Shown here: in pieces, positions 34,958 through 46,173 of the stretch
Position numbering within the stretch: position 1 is the first letter of the stretch
How the letters are laid out: each line of letters begins with the position of its first letter
Source of the DNA: Uranotaenia lowii
Taxonomy: Eukaryota; Arthropoda; Insecta; Diptera; Culicidae
Length of the DNA: 64,000 nucleotides
Direction: 5' to 3'
Assembly (NCBI RefSeq): GCF_029784155.1
Contig: NC_073693.1
Coordinates: 281,311,456-281,375,455, forward strand
Notes under the pieces: model-generated
What the model saw: only the letters and a program-made list of their open reading frames with translations
What the model was told of the DNA's origin: nothing
The model's database searches: none
Made by a program: the position numbers and the translations under genes

Positions 34958-37070
34958 ATCTGTTTCTGTCACAGTAAACTAGCAACTACTTTTGGGAAAT
35001 CACTCGCCATGCACACCGCCCGAGTAGAGTAAGTTCCCGTCGAGAGCATCCACTATATGGCGACCGTCGGACTTTCGGATTGCCAGACTCTTAGAAAAGG
35101 AAGAGGATGCTGATTTCCTTAAATGTAACTGGCATCAGGACGACGAATGTGTGTGTTTGTATGTGGCCTTTCACTTTCGTTGAACCGAAACCCAAACTTA
35201 GCATTCTTCCGTGGAGGAAAATCGTTTTCGGTTGACTCTCCGCCATTCATTCATCTTGATATGAATGCGTGATTTGTCTTTCATGAAATAATTGTTGATT
35301 CGTGTTCATCCTTTTGTGCCAACAATTCTTTTCATGCGAAGTGACATCGTTATGCTCGAGATGACATCAATAGATGCTGATGCTCATGGAAAACTGTAGG
35401 ATTAAAAAGATACAACTATGAATACCTAAATATTTCAGAATAGCTTTTTGATGAATTCTTAGAAGAAATAAACTCAAATATCACAAAAAAATGATAAAAA
35501 TTATGTCTCCTATAAACGAATCAAAAACTAAAGTTAAGTATAGAAGAAATAACAATTAAAAGTCGATCTGCATGTTTTCAACTCGAAATTTCCAACCTAA
35601 GCGAATCTGTATCCGTATCAGTAGCTCATGAATAATAAAATAATTTGTGTCCTTCGAATTTCTCATCTTTTGCGCTATCTCTCGTCGTTTCGTTCTGTAT
35701 CTGTGGCTGAATGTCTCCAAAAAGAAGATATCATCATACGAGGGTTGAACGTTTTCCCTGCAATCGGCGTTGTAAAACGATCTGACAGTGATTAATGAAA
35801 TTTGGTCGCAGTTCAATGATTGGAATCGTTTTGAATTCGGTAAGAAAGAAAAATGCTGGCTCAAAACTTTAAAATAAATTTGCTTTTTGCTGGTAAATGG
35901 TTTCCAAAACAAATTCTTTGAACCAACACTTGAACATATTTTATTCGAGAGCACTTGTTCTAATTTAGTGATTTTTTTTTCTTCAACAAATCTTATATTC
36001 CATCATATTATAAAAACATTTTCTGACATCCTGTTGGGCTTAAAAAAATTGTTCAAACTAAAGGTTTTGAAAACAAGAGCCAATTTCCCCGAAAACAGCA
36101 AATTTTTTTTTGGTAATTGATGTACAATTAAACCTGAATAAGTGGCAGTTTATCATAATCTGAGTATAAAAAATTTCCCATTAAAAAAAAATCTTCATTG
36201 GAAAAAGTAATTTATGAAAAAAACCAGCAAAGCCTTAAAATTAAAAATTACACAACTGAAAACAAATGGCTAACAGTTTTTGTCAATTTAGAATAATCGA
36301 GAATTTTGAAAGCACTTTAGAGTCGCCTTATGTGACGCAACGAAGTAAAAAGAATTTTCTCTGAAACCACAATAAAGTGAAACTTTTTATTGTTTGTAAA
36401 GGTATTTTATTGAAAAATTTGATAAAATCTGAAAATTTAAATACAGTCCCCGTTTAATTTTGGAAAATTTCGATTTTAGCATATGTGCGAAAATCGAATG
36501 GTTTTTGGAACGACAGTTTTCGCAATAACGAGACCAATATTATTTAGACAAACACCATTCAAATTTTCAACGCTTAAAAATGGTGATAAAATACAACAAC
36601 TGCATTTTTTTTTTAAATAAAGTGTTCAATTACAAAATTGATAAAAATTTCATAAAATAAAAAACACAAACAAAATACTAAAATCTAAAAATATATTTAA
36701 AAAAAATTATAAAGGAGGATAAAAATAGCAAATATTATAAAAAACCAACATTATAAACAAAACAAGAAACCTGTTCAGTGAATAAAAACATGGTATAAAA
36801 AATGACTCAAAATGTTAAAAATTTGACTTAATATTATGTTAATGTTGAAAATAAATTATTTTCTAATAATAAATTTAAAAACAAGTTGAGGAAAAAACCG
36901 TTTGATTGAACCGCCATATTCAATTTTTCAAATCAAAACTAGGGTACCTAAGTTTCATCTCAAAATTCTGCAAACAAACCTGTCGTTTATTTTGACCAAA
37001 AAAGAAACTATTTAGACTACAGGAAATTTTGAAGTTAAAAAAAAGTTACAATTCGACACGTCCTACTGAT
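34958..37070. other. GC-richer edge then AT-rich sequence
   Basis: The first 400 bp or so after the gap are GC-richer and may be unique host sequence. A 132-codon minus-strand ORF (35954-35556) has no recognisable domain. The rest is AT-rich and empty of features I can support. Confidence 0.35.
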
Positions 37071-37790
37071 CATGGATGGATATCCGGGATCCTGATTTTT
37101 AATCTGTACTCCGATTTTGGATCTTCATTCTGAAACCTGATCCTAATCCTATATTTAGATCCTGATTCCGGATCGGGGTAATTATTCTGAATCCTGATTT
37201 GCGTAATTCCCAATTAAACTTTATATCCTGGGTTCTATTTCGCCTTAAATCTTTATTCAAGATGCTGATTCTAGACTTCGAACATGAACCCTGATCGCAG
37301 AATCTGTTGATTAGATTTCGAATCTTGATACTTAAAGTGGTTTCTGATTCCAGATTTCAATCTGTTTATTAATGCTGGACTTTGATCTGTTTTTAAGTGA
37401 GCCTGATCCTGATTATGGTTTTTTGATCATTCAAACCGATCCATATCCTTATCGCTGAGTCTTGAATCCTGATCTCGGGCACTTATAACGAACCTGATCC
37501 TGAGATCTTCATTTCAAACCTTTGATGTTACTTCCAGTTTCTTGATCCTGATTTAAAATCTTGATCCTGATCCATAATTGCAGATTTTTACAATTGTTCA
37601 AGGGCATGGTTCCGGATTCCGGTACTGAAACCGGATCCAGATCAGAGACTGTTCTCCTGGATCCTTATTCTGAATCCTGACGCTGATCTTGATTCAAGAT
37701 TTTGTTTCTGGCTCCTGATTCTGATTCCAAATCGTATTGCGGATTTTTATCTTGGTCGTCCCGGATACTGATCCTGAACCAGGCCCGTGC
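37071..37790. repeat. Degenerate GATCCTGATTC-type repeat field
   Basis: Words such as GATCCTGATT, GAATCCTGAT and TGATTCCAGAT recur many times over about 700 bp without a fixed period. This resembles a decayed short-unit minisatellite. Similar but sparser wording appears in the interiors of the GGCCGTAGGAA family (for example near 15440-15560). Confidence 0.55.
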
Positions 37791-40700
37791 GGACGATCCG
37801 TCCATGGGAGGAAGGAGGGGAGGGGTGGGGGTGTTTGTGTTGACGAAATTTAAAATTCGCAAGAAATGAGAATAATACCAAAAGTGCACAATAAATTACG
37901 GAATTGATTCCTAAAACCATTTCCCTTCTAATGAGCATCACACAAACTTGAAAAAATTATTCGTCAAAAATCCAGAACAAACCTTATTTTCAGGTAAGCC
38001 ATTTAACATTCTAAACGACGCACACAGGAGTATTTCACCCAAAAACCTGGCCAAAACTCAAAATTGAAATTTCATTGGTTACTTTTATGTCAATGTTTAT
38101 TTAATTCTTGAATAAATTTAGTACCATTTACCGGTCAGTTTTTTGACATCTGATTTGTTTATAAGCTGTTGCAGCTGTCGAAACTTTAGTATTTTTATGA
38201 GATAGAATTTTTCTACAAATCGTTGAATCAGCGCGACTACGACATATCAATGAATAAAACTTTCTATAGTGACTAAAAATGAAAATTTGAAATGGAAAAC
38301 TTCAATGGAGGGGTGTTTAATAATTTTATGTATAATAGACAAAATTCGATGACTATAGAGACAGTACGCAGTGCTCTGAAAATTCTTCTATTTATTTTTT
38401 GTTTTAAACGTTGATTGTTTTACAAATTAGAGTTTTTGTTTATGTTCCCAGCAAGTCCCGGCAAAATGTTTGATATTATTAGAAAATTGATAACTTCAAT
38501 AATCATGTGCAAAAGAAAAAACTCGCGCAAACTCGTGCATTTTTGATATTTTTAAGTTTGAAGTTTAAAAATATTGATAGATTTTTTCCACAAAAAAGTC
38601 ACCTAGGGCTTCGTTTATTTTAAATTAAAGCTCAGTAAAAGTAATGTTCGTTTTCGAACATTTTCGAATGTTATTTAATTTTCAAAAACAAATAAAAAAA
38701 ATTAGATTTTTTTTTTAATTTTACAACTTTTCTAACCTGGATTATCTATCATGTCATATAAATGTAAGAAAATTTCGAATAGAAAATTATGAAAAATAAC
38801 GAAAACGGTAAAAAATATTTCAAATGATCTTAAAAACTTAAAAATACTTTTGGCAAACTTTTTCTTCTACGTACTCCTTCCTGTGTGCGACGTTCCTTCT
38901 AATGAATTCAATATTTGTTTAAAAAAAATGAAGCAGTCAAGTTTTCAAATTTGCAATCAATAGTTGCGAAACACGAGAAAACAAAAACGGATTAAAATTT
39001 TGAATAAACCACAAAAAAATTATAAATGAACCCCAGATTTAAAAAAAAACATAAATCCGAATTGAAGTATAAATTTTAGATAAGATTAAAAATTAACCTT
39101 GATTAAAAATTGTTTATTGTAAGTTATTGATCATATTAAATTTCATATCTATTCTGCATTTTCGATGAAGGTTTGATTGAAAAATTTTGCGATTATATTT
39201 AGATTTTGAGAGAAAAATTCATTACCATTTGAAATGTGAATTTTCGTTTTGGAAATGAAATAAATATTCATTTTCGAGATTCTAGAATTAATTTAAAACG
39301 CAGATTTAATAATTGAATATGTTTAAAATAGTAAGTATGCTATATTATTTCAAGAGTGCCAGTGGTCCAAGTCAGAGATAAAATCTTTTTTTTTTTTTTA
39401 ATCAAATTTTTCAATTTATCAAATTAAAATATTAAAATGTTCATTTTTGATATTAACTATAATATTTTTATATATTGATGATTGATTATTGATACGGTGC
39501 ACAGTGCGTTGAATGTATGAGATACCGGGACAAAAATCAAAACGGATGATTTTTGTCACTTTTACTCATATATGTCATATAGAAAGTTGTTGGAAATTAT
39601 GTGAGCTATTATTGGCATGAATGGCGTTTGTTAAAACAATGTTCACAAAAGTGACTCATATACATATATGCATAAAAATCGTACAAAATGGTTTTACCTT
39701 CTGAACAATATCTCATTTAGATCACAATAGAAATTTATTCCGAAAACATTGTTTTTCGTGATCGCAAAAGTAGCTTAAACGCCATTTTTACCTAAAATAC
39801 CATGAAAAACACGTGTTTAATGACGATTTTTGCGCAAACTAAGATATTTCTTTGAATGCAGTATTTTTGTCCTCCTCTGAGGTGAAAAAAAAACTAAAAA
39901 AATCAACCTTTTAGCTTGGAACGGTCAGTCTTTACCACCTTTTAAAACAAGACTAGTGAAAAATCGTGATTTTCAACAGTCAAAACATCATCTAGAAAAA
40001 CGTAAATATCTGTAAAACGGGCAATTTCGGGCAGCTGAAACCACTTTGAGCTTTTAAAGGATACTATAAACGATAACTGGAGAAAAAATCAGAGAGGTAT
40101 TTTGATATATATTTTTGTAATGTCCAATTGAAGTTTGAATGTCCATTTTCTGAAAATATAAAGTACGCTTATCGATAACACCTTCATATTTGTATATATG
40201 GAAATAAATCGCAGAGATAACCCCTTAAATGACTTCTACTTACTAGCTTCTTCAGTTTCCATTGCGGTTAACACATTTTAAAGTCGCCAAAAAATTAGAG
40301 AAAAATTAGTAAAATTGAGTATTTCTTTCTGAAAAAAACTGTGCATGAGTTGCGTTGTTAACAGTTAGTGTATGTTAAAATGTATTCAAATTAGAGTTTA
40401 CAACCATTTTACAAGCGAAAATTCAAGATTTTTCATTTTTGTAAAAGTACACGAACTTAACCTTAAAGAGGACACAAAATATAAACTATGTTTTCATTAA
40501 TTTTAAATGGACAATTTGATACAATACAACTATTTTAAAATGTTATCTCAAAGCATTTTTTGTTGATTGACTGGGCCTCTAAATTTATAAGACTTTTTGC
40601 GAACTTTTAATTTTGTTTTCAAAAAGTTTTAAATTTGTTCAAATTAACGAAAATATTTTTTTCTTATTTAATGAATGAAATTAAAAAAAAACTAAATTTT

Positions 40701-41202
40701 TTATCCAGTAGAGTTTTATATGGACACTGCAAACATTTGTCTGAGAATTTCTGAATTTTTGGCTTTTCCTAGGAATGTTGTATTCCAATTTGCATTAAAA
40801 AAAAAACAAACTCCTTCATGAACAGAATTTATTGCAGTGCACAGTGGCTTGAAATACTTGAAATAGGCTTTCTACATCAATTTGCCTACATTTCGCACAT
40901 TTTCAAGATGTAACATTGTTCAAAGTATGAAATGACTAACAAAATTTTCACGTAAAGTAGTAAAGTGACTTTTTTCAGAATGCAACCCCATAAATATTCT
41001 ATGCTTCAGATTATTCTGTTCAAATTGATGTAAAAGATTGGGATCATGGTCATTTAAGATAAATATTTATAAAAATCAATTGATAACTGAATAGAACAGC
41101 TTTTTTGTCCCTATGTTAAAATGACTGATTTGGAAGACTTTGGCGTCCCTGACTCGATCCTTGAGTCAGAGTTTGTCTATCACCTTTTATTATGGTTATA
41201 CG
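37791..41202. other. AT-rich sequence, no gene recognised
   Basis: Starts with a GC-rich patch (GGCCCGTGCGGACGATCC, then a GGA-rich run near 37805-37830) that may be an element terminus. The remainder is strongly AT-rich, without ORFs above 60 codons that look coding and without resolved repeats. Confidence 0.35.
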
Positions 41203-41680
41203 TAAGGTTTCCAGATTGCCCGATTTTATGCGGGTTTGCCCGGATATTCAATACTAAATTTTAGAACAGTGCGGCTCGTCCCGGCTGCCCGGATTTAATT
41301 AAAAAAAAACCCGGATTTTGCCCATATTTTGCTCAGATTTATTCACTTTATTTTGTAAATTAAACAAAAAAAAAAACAAAAAACACTTTCAATACGAATT
41401 TTCTGAGCAAATTTTATAAAAATAATCATGAAAGTTTTTTTGGAAGCCTAAACCACGGTTCAAAACCTATCGATGGGTTTTGATGAACAAAATTGGTTTC
41501 ATTTTTTTTTTCTTGATTTTTGTCGAGGAATTTCTGAGTTTTGACAAAATTTGCCTAGATATTGCCCGAATTTATGGTCGTCAATTTGAAATCGAATGCC
41601 CGGATTTTGCCTTGTTTTTATATAAAAATTGCCCGGTTTGTCCGGCCCAGAGACGTGCTGAAAAAATTCTGGCAACCTTA
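41203..41680. mobile_element. CCCGGATTTTGCC repeat family, copy A
   Basis: A 478-bp repeat whose left end TAAGGTTTCCAGATT and right end AATTCTGGCAACCTTA are inverted. The interior is marked by several GCCCGGATTTTGCC-like words. Related copies lie at 46492-46946, 56930-57144 and 60590-61156. The 71-codon ORF inside is not conserved in the other copies. Confidence 0.65.
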
Positions 41681-42130
41681 GTGATAGGCATTTAAAAGTT
41701 AAAAGTGAACCGGATTTTAATAAAATCAATCATTGCCAACTGATGAAACATCAAATCCATATGGAAAATCAAAAACTGATTCTTAATGTGTTTAATATTC
41801 TCAATTCAATCAGGTAATATTATTTTGCCTTTCAATTTCCTCTAATTTCGAAGATACAATGATCTAAAAAATATATCATCACTAAAGAAAGTAAATAAAG
41901 ATTTTATTTCATTAAACAAATTTGTTGAAGACTGCAAAACTATTCAATTTTTTGCTTTAAATAAAATCAAACCTTCAATTTGGTTTCAAATTCCCTTATT
42001 TCGCAGAATGGAGTAAAGTAAAGAAAAAGAAAGCTTCCTTAGCTCGCAAAAGTCAAAAGGAATCTCGTTGATTTAAAAACTTTATGTTTAATTTTTTTTT
42101 TAATTTTTTGTTTTATAGTTTTATCATAAA
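41681..42130. other. AT-rich spacer before the Helitron pair
   Basis: No feature supported. It ends in AAA directly before the Helitron 5' TC. Confidence 0.4.
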
Positions 42131-42152
42131 TCTATATATATAAAAATGAATT

Positions 42153-42153
<1 letters not shown>

Positions 42154-42197
<44 letters not shown>
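42154..42197 (+). repeat. (CTGT)11 microsatellite
   Basis: Perfect tetranucleotide run just inside the Helitron 5' end. The second Helitron has about 13 units at the same place, so the tract length differs between copies. Confidence 0.95.
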
Positions 42198-42205
42198 TCC
42201 CTATA

Positions 42206-43950
42206 GACTCGGAAACTACTGAACCGATTTGCGTGAAACTTGGCAGGTGGGGGTATTGGAGGCAGGGAAGGTTCCTATTATGGTTTGAGATCCCTCCCTC
42301 TCTCATGAAGGGAGGGAGGGGCCTCCCAAACAAAAGACAATTTTTTGCATAAGTCGAGAACCCATCAAGCAAATGGTATCAAATTTGGCATGGGGTGATA
42401 TTTGGGAACCAGGAATATTTCTATGAATATTTGGTACCCCTCCCTCTTCTCAGTGGGATGATAGGAAGGGGGAGGGGGGCTACCTTACAATGTTTCATAT
42501 AACTCGAAAACTAATCAAGCTAATGGAACAAAATTTGGCATAGGAGGGTAGTGGAATACGAAAAATGGTTCTATGATTATTGCAAACCCCTCCCTCCTTC
42601 CATTGGAGATACAGGAAGAAGGGGGGGGGGCCTTTAACCACTTTTTTATTGCATAGCTTGAAAACTATTCGAGCAAATGAAACCAAATTTGGCTAGGAAG
42701 GGTATATGGGTACGATAAACAGTTCTATGAATATTTGGTACCCCTCCCTCCTTCCAGTGAGGATATAGAAAGGGGGGGAGGGTGCTCCTTTACAATTTTT
42801 AGCATAACTGGATTAATAATCAAGCAAATGGCACCCAATTTGACGTGGGAAAGTATATGATTACGATAAATGTTTCTTTGATATTTTGAGAACCATTCGT
42901 CCTTCAAGTCGGAAAATCTTAAGGGGGGAGGGTCCTCCCATATAATTTTTACATCCCTCGGAAACTTACTAGGCATATGGAATGAAATTTGGGTTGAGAG
43001 GGTATTTGAGCACAGGAAAGGTTTATGTGAATATTTGGTACTACTGCCTCCTTCCAGTGGGGTGATATGAAGGAGAGGGGGAGGGGGGGGGGGGGAGCTC
43101 CTTTACAATTATTCGCATTACTCGAAAACTAATCAAGCAAATGGAAACAACTTTGGCATGGGAAAGCTTTGGCATGAATACGTAAAATGGTTATTAGCTT
43201 ATTTGAGACTTCTTTCTCCTTCAATTGAGAATGCAGTTAGGGAAGACGGAAGCTCATATATGTATGATTGTTTTGCGTAAACCAAAAACTTATCTAACAA
43301 ATGGAACAATTTAGCAACTGGGGAAGAATTTGGCATAGGAGTGTATTTGAATACACGGAATGTTCAATCTTGATCCTGTTCTTCCAGGTAGGGGATAGGT
43401 AGGAAGAGCGGCTCCGATACATATTTTATAGCATAACTCGACAACTTATAAATCAATCGAAACCAAATTTGGCATGAGAGGGTATTCGAGCTCAAGATAT
43501 GTTTTTTTCCGGTAGTTTAGCATCACTACCACAAATCAGTGGAACGATATAGAGGGAAAAGAGGGCATTGATAAAATTTGTTTAATATTTCTAAAACTTA
43601 TCGAGAAAATAGAAATAAATTATCATGGGAGCAAATTTGTGTACAAGTAATGTTTCTTCGATGGTTTGAAAACCCCTTCTCTTGCCAGAGGGGAGATAAA
43701 CAGTAGGGAGAGGGACACCAATTTTTTGAATAACTCGAGAACTTATCGAGAATGGGGCCATATATGACGTGGGATCGTATTTGTATACAAGAAGTGTTTT
43801 TCTGATGTTATGAGACCCACCTTCTTTCAATTAGGGATATAGGAATGGGGGTAATTCGTATGATAATTCGAGAACGAATAGGTAAAATAAATGTCCCATG
43901 ATGTTATTTTGTTACTGAAAATGCTCACATGATAGTTTGACAAAGTGTCA
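42206..43950 (+). repeat. Helitron-internal array of about 150-bp units, copy 1
   Basis: Units begin near 42206, 42352, 42501, 42654, 42806, 42955, 43119, 43279, 43435, 43591, 43733 and 43866. A typical unit reads AACTCGAAAACTAATCAAGC, then AAATTTGGCATGGGAGGGTA, then a C-rich arm (CCCCTCCCTCCTTCC), a short spacer and a G-rich arm (GGAAGGGGGGAGGGG). The C and G arms can pair as a stem. Later units lose the G/C arms. Confidence 0.8.
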
Positions 43951-44235
43951 TATTTATAAAAAAAATATTTTGGCATAAGTTATAAACTTTTTAAGCAAAG
44001 AAATTCAGAGTCATAAAAAAGATTAAAACACGGATTTAAAAAAAAATAATTAAGATTTCAAAATAAAAAATTTGCAAATTCATTTTGAAAAAAAAAATTA
44101 ATGATATTGAAATTGAACTTAAAATTTTGTGCAAATAAATAACAAGTTAAATAACTAGGTACCACAAGTTTCAAAAATTTTGAAAGTGTAGCAAAGCACA
44201 CCGGGTCAGCTAGTCTATATATATAAAAATGAATT

Positions 44236-44236
<1 letters not shown>

Positions 44237-44288
<52 letters not shown>
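44237..44288 (+). repeat. (CTGT)13 microsatellite
   Basis: Tetranucleotide run at the same position as in the first Helitron, two units longer. Confidence 0.95.
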
Positions 44289-44289
44289 T

Positions 44290-45620
44290 CCCTATAGACT
44301 CGGAAACTACCGAACCGATTTTCTTAAAATTTGGCAGATGGATGTATTGGAGGCCGGGGAAGGTTCCTATAATAGTTTGGGACCCCTCCCTCTTTCTGGA
44401 AGGGGGGAGGGGGTCAAACAAATAAAAGTGATAAGTCTTCATAACTAGAGAACTGATCATGCAAATGGAACCAAATTTGACATGGGAGTTTATTTGGGTA
44501 CGAGGAACGTTTCTATGATGGTTTGGTACCTCTCCTTCTTTCCACCGGTAAGATACGAAGGAGGGAGGGGCCCAACCTTATAATTTTTAACATAACTGGA
44601 AAATTAATCAAGCTAATGGAACCAAATTTGGCATGGGAGGGTAGTGGAATACGAGAAATGGTTTTATGATTATTTCAGACCCCTTTCTCCATCCTTTGGA
44701 GATACAGGAAAGGGGGGGGGGGCTTTAACCTCTTTGTCACTGCATAACTTAAAAACTTTTCGAGCAAATGGCACCAAATTTGGCTTGGAAAGGTATTTGA
44801 GTACAATTTATAGTTCTATGAATATTTGGTACCCCTCCCTCCTTCCAGTGAGAAGATAGAAAGTGGGGAGGGGTTTTTTTTCCAATTTTCAGCATAACTG
44901 GGAAAATAATCAAGCGAATGGAATCATATTTGGCGTTGGATTGTATTTGATTACGAAAAATGTTTCTATGATATTTTGAGAATCCTCCGGAGAGTATTTA
45001 AGCTCGAGGTATATTTCTGTGAATATTTGGTACTACTGCCTCCTTCCAGTTGGATGATAGGAAGGAGAAAGGGGGGGGGGGGGGAGCTCCTTTACAATTT
45101 TTCGCATAACTCGAGAACTAATCAAGCAAATAGAAACAACTTTGGCTTGGGAAAGCATTTGGTTACGTAAAATGGTTGTATGCTTATTTTATGCTTTTTT
45201 CTCCTCCAATTGGGGATACAGTTGGGTAAGAAGAGAACTCACATACGATTGTTTTGCATAAACCAAGAACTTATCTAACAAATAAAACCAAATATGACAT
45301 GGAAACAATCATACAATCGATCAAATGGAACAGAATTTGGCATGGGAGTGTATTTAAATACACGGAATGTTTGATCTTGATCCCCTCCTTCTAGGTAGAA
45401 GGTAGATAGGAAGTGGGGTTCCGATACAAATTTTATAGCATAACTCGACAACTAATGAAGCAAACGAACAACTCATGAAGGTAGTGTCATGAGAGAGTAC
45501 GTTCTGATGTTACAAAACCCCCCTTTCCTACTTTTAAAGATAAAGGAATGGGGGAGGGGGTCACTCTCACAATTTGTATATTAATTGGAAGCCGAATAGG
45601 TCAAATAGGACAATGAAGAT
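44290..45620 (+). repeat. Helitron-internal array of about 150-bp units, copy 2
   Basis: About nine units. Individual variants can be matched by order to the first copy; for example the unit with the longest G run (near 45070-45084) corresponds to the one near 43081-43096. This indicates the array was copied as a whole rather than expanded separately. Confidence 0.75.
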
Positions 45621-45885
45621 TCCATATATGAAAAATATGTTGGCATAAGTTATAAACTTTTGAAGCAAAGAAACCCAGAGTCATAAAAAAATTCGAACAC
45701 GGATTTAAAAAAAAAATTAGGATTTCAAAATAAAATATAAGTTGCAATTTTATTTTGGAAAAACATTAGAATGATTCTAAAATTGAATTAAAATTGTTTT
45801 GCAAATAAAAGGATGTTTAAATAACAAGTTAACACAAATTTCAATTATTTTTTGGAGGTGTAGCAAAGCACACCGGGTCAGCTAG

Positions 45886-46173
45886 TGCTAAAAAAAATTG
45901 AATTGCATTTTTCAATTCAGGGCACCAAAATTTATCAAAATTAGCTGTGAAATTCTTTGCACCTCGAAAAAATGTGAAATGTGTTGTCTTGTGAATTTCG
46001 GTATTTATTCATATCAGGATAAGAATATTGTTTATCGTAACTCCTTTGTTGAGTTAATACGGTCTTTTTTTCCTTTTTCATTCAAAATTTAAAAGTCCTG
46101 ACAATTGAAGAGTCTTTAATTTTTAAATTCCAAGGAAAATGTGTTTTAAATATCATGTTCTATAAATATGTAG
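45886..46173. other. AT-rich spacer
   Basis: Spacer between the second Helitron and the next repeat. No feature supported. Confidence 0.4.

Larger units (their letters stand above)
42131..44213 (+). mobile_element. Non-autonomous Helitron, copy 1 of a tandem pair
   Basis: Starts TCTATATATATAAAAATGAA and ends GTCAGCTAG, fitting Helitron 5' TC and 3' CTAG termini, with A before the 5' end. A short 3' stem, GTGT(A)GC-AAA-GCACAC, sits just upstream of the end as in Helitrons. Near the 5' end are a CTGT microsatellite and the string CCCTATAGACTCGGAAACTA. The rest is an array of about 12 diverged units. No Rep/helicase coding sequence, so it depends on a helper. The next copy begins on the following base. 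Confidence 0.8.
44214..45885 (+). mobile_element. Non-autonomous Helitron, copy 2 of a tandem pair
   Basis: Begins TCTATATATATAAAAATGAA immediately after the CTAG of copy 1 and ends GGGTCAGCTAG, followed by T. The same 3' stem and 5' microsatellite are present. Its internal units follow the same order as in copy 1 but with deletions, including a fusion near 44985-45000. Together the pair has an A before the first TC and a T after the last CTAG, as expected for one insertion site. Confidence 0.8.

Noticed and set aside
34419..34985. Two minus-strand ORFs of 177-188 codons
   Set aside because: They consist almost entirely of unknown residues across the N gap.
41480..41695. 71-codon ORF with a hydrophobic N-terminus and several cysteines resembling a small secreted protein
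   Set aside because: It lies inside a CCCGG-family repeat and the frame is not kept in the other copies.
42154..42197. Short regular repeats resembling a CRISPR array
   Set aside because: A pure CTGT microsatellite without spacers, in a eukaryotic Helitron.
42124..42372. 82-codon minus-strand ORF with repeated TDRQ residues
   Set aside because: Generated by the CTGT microsatellite and Helitron repeat units; the same artefact appears at 44215-44460.
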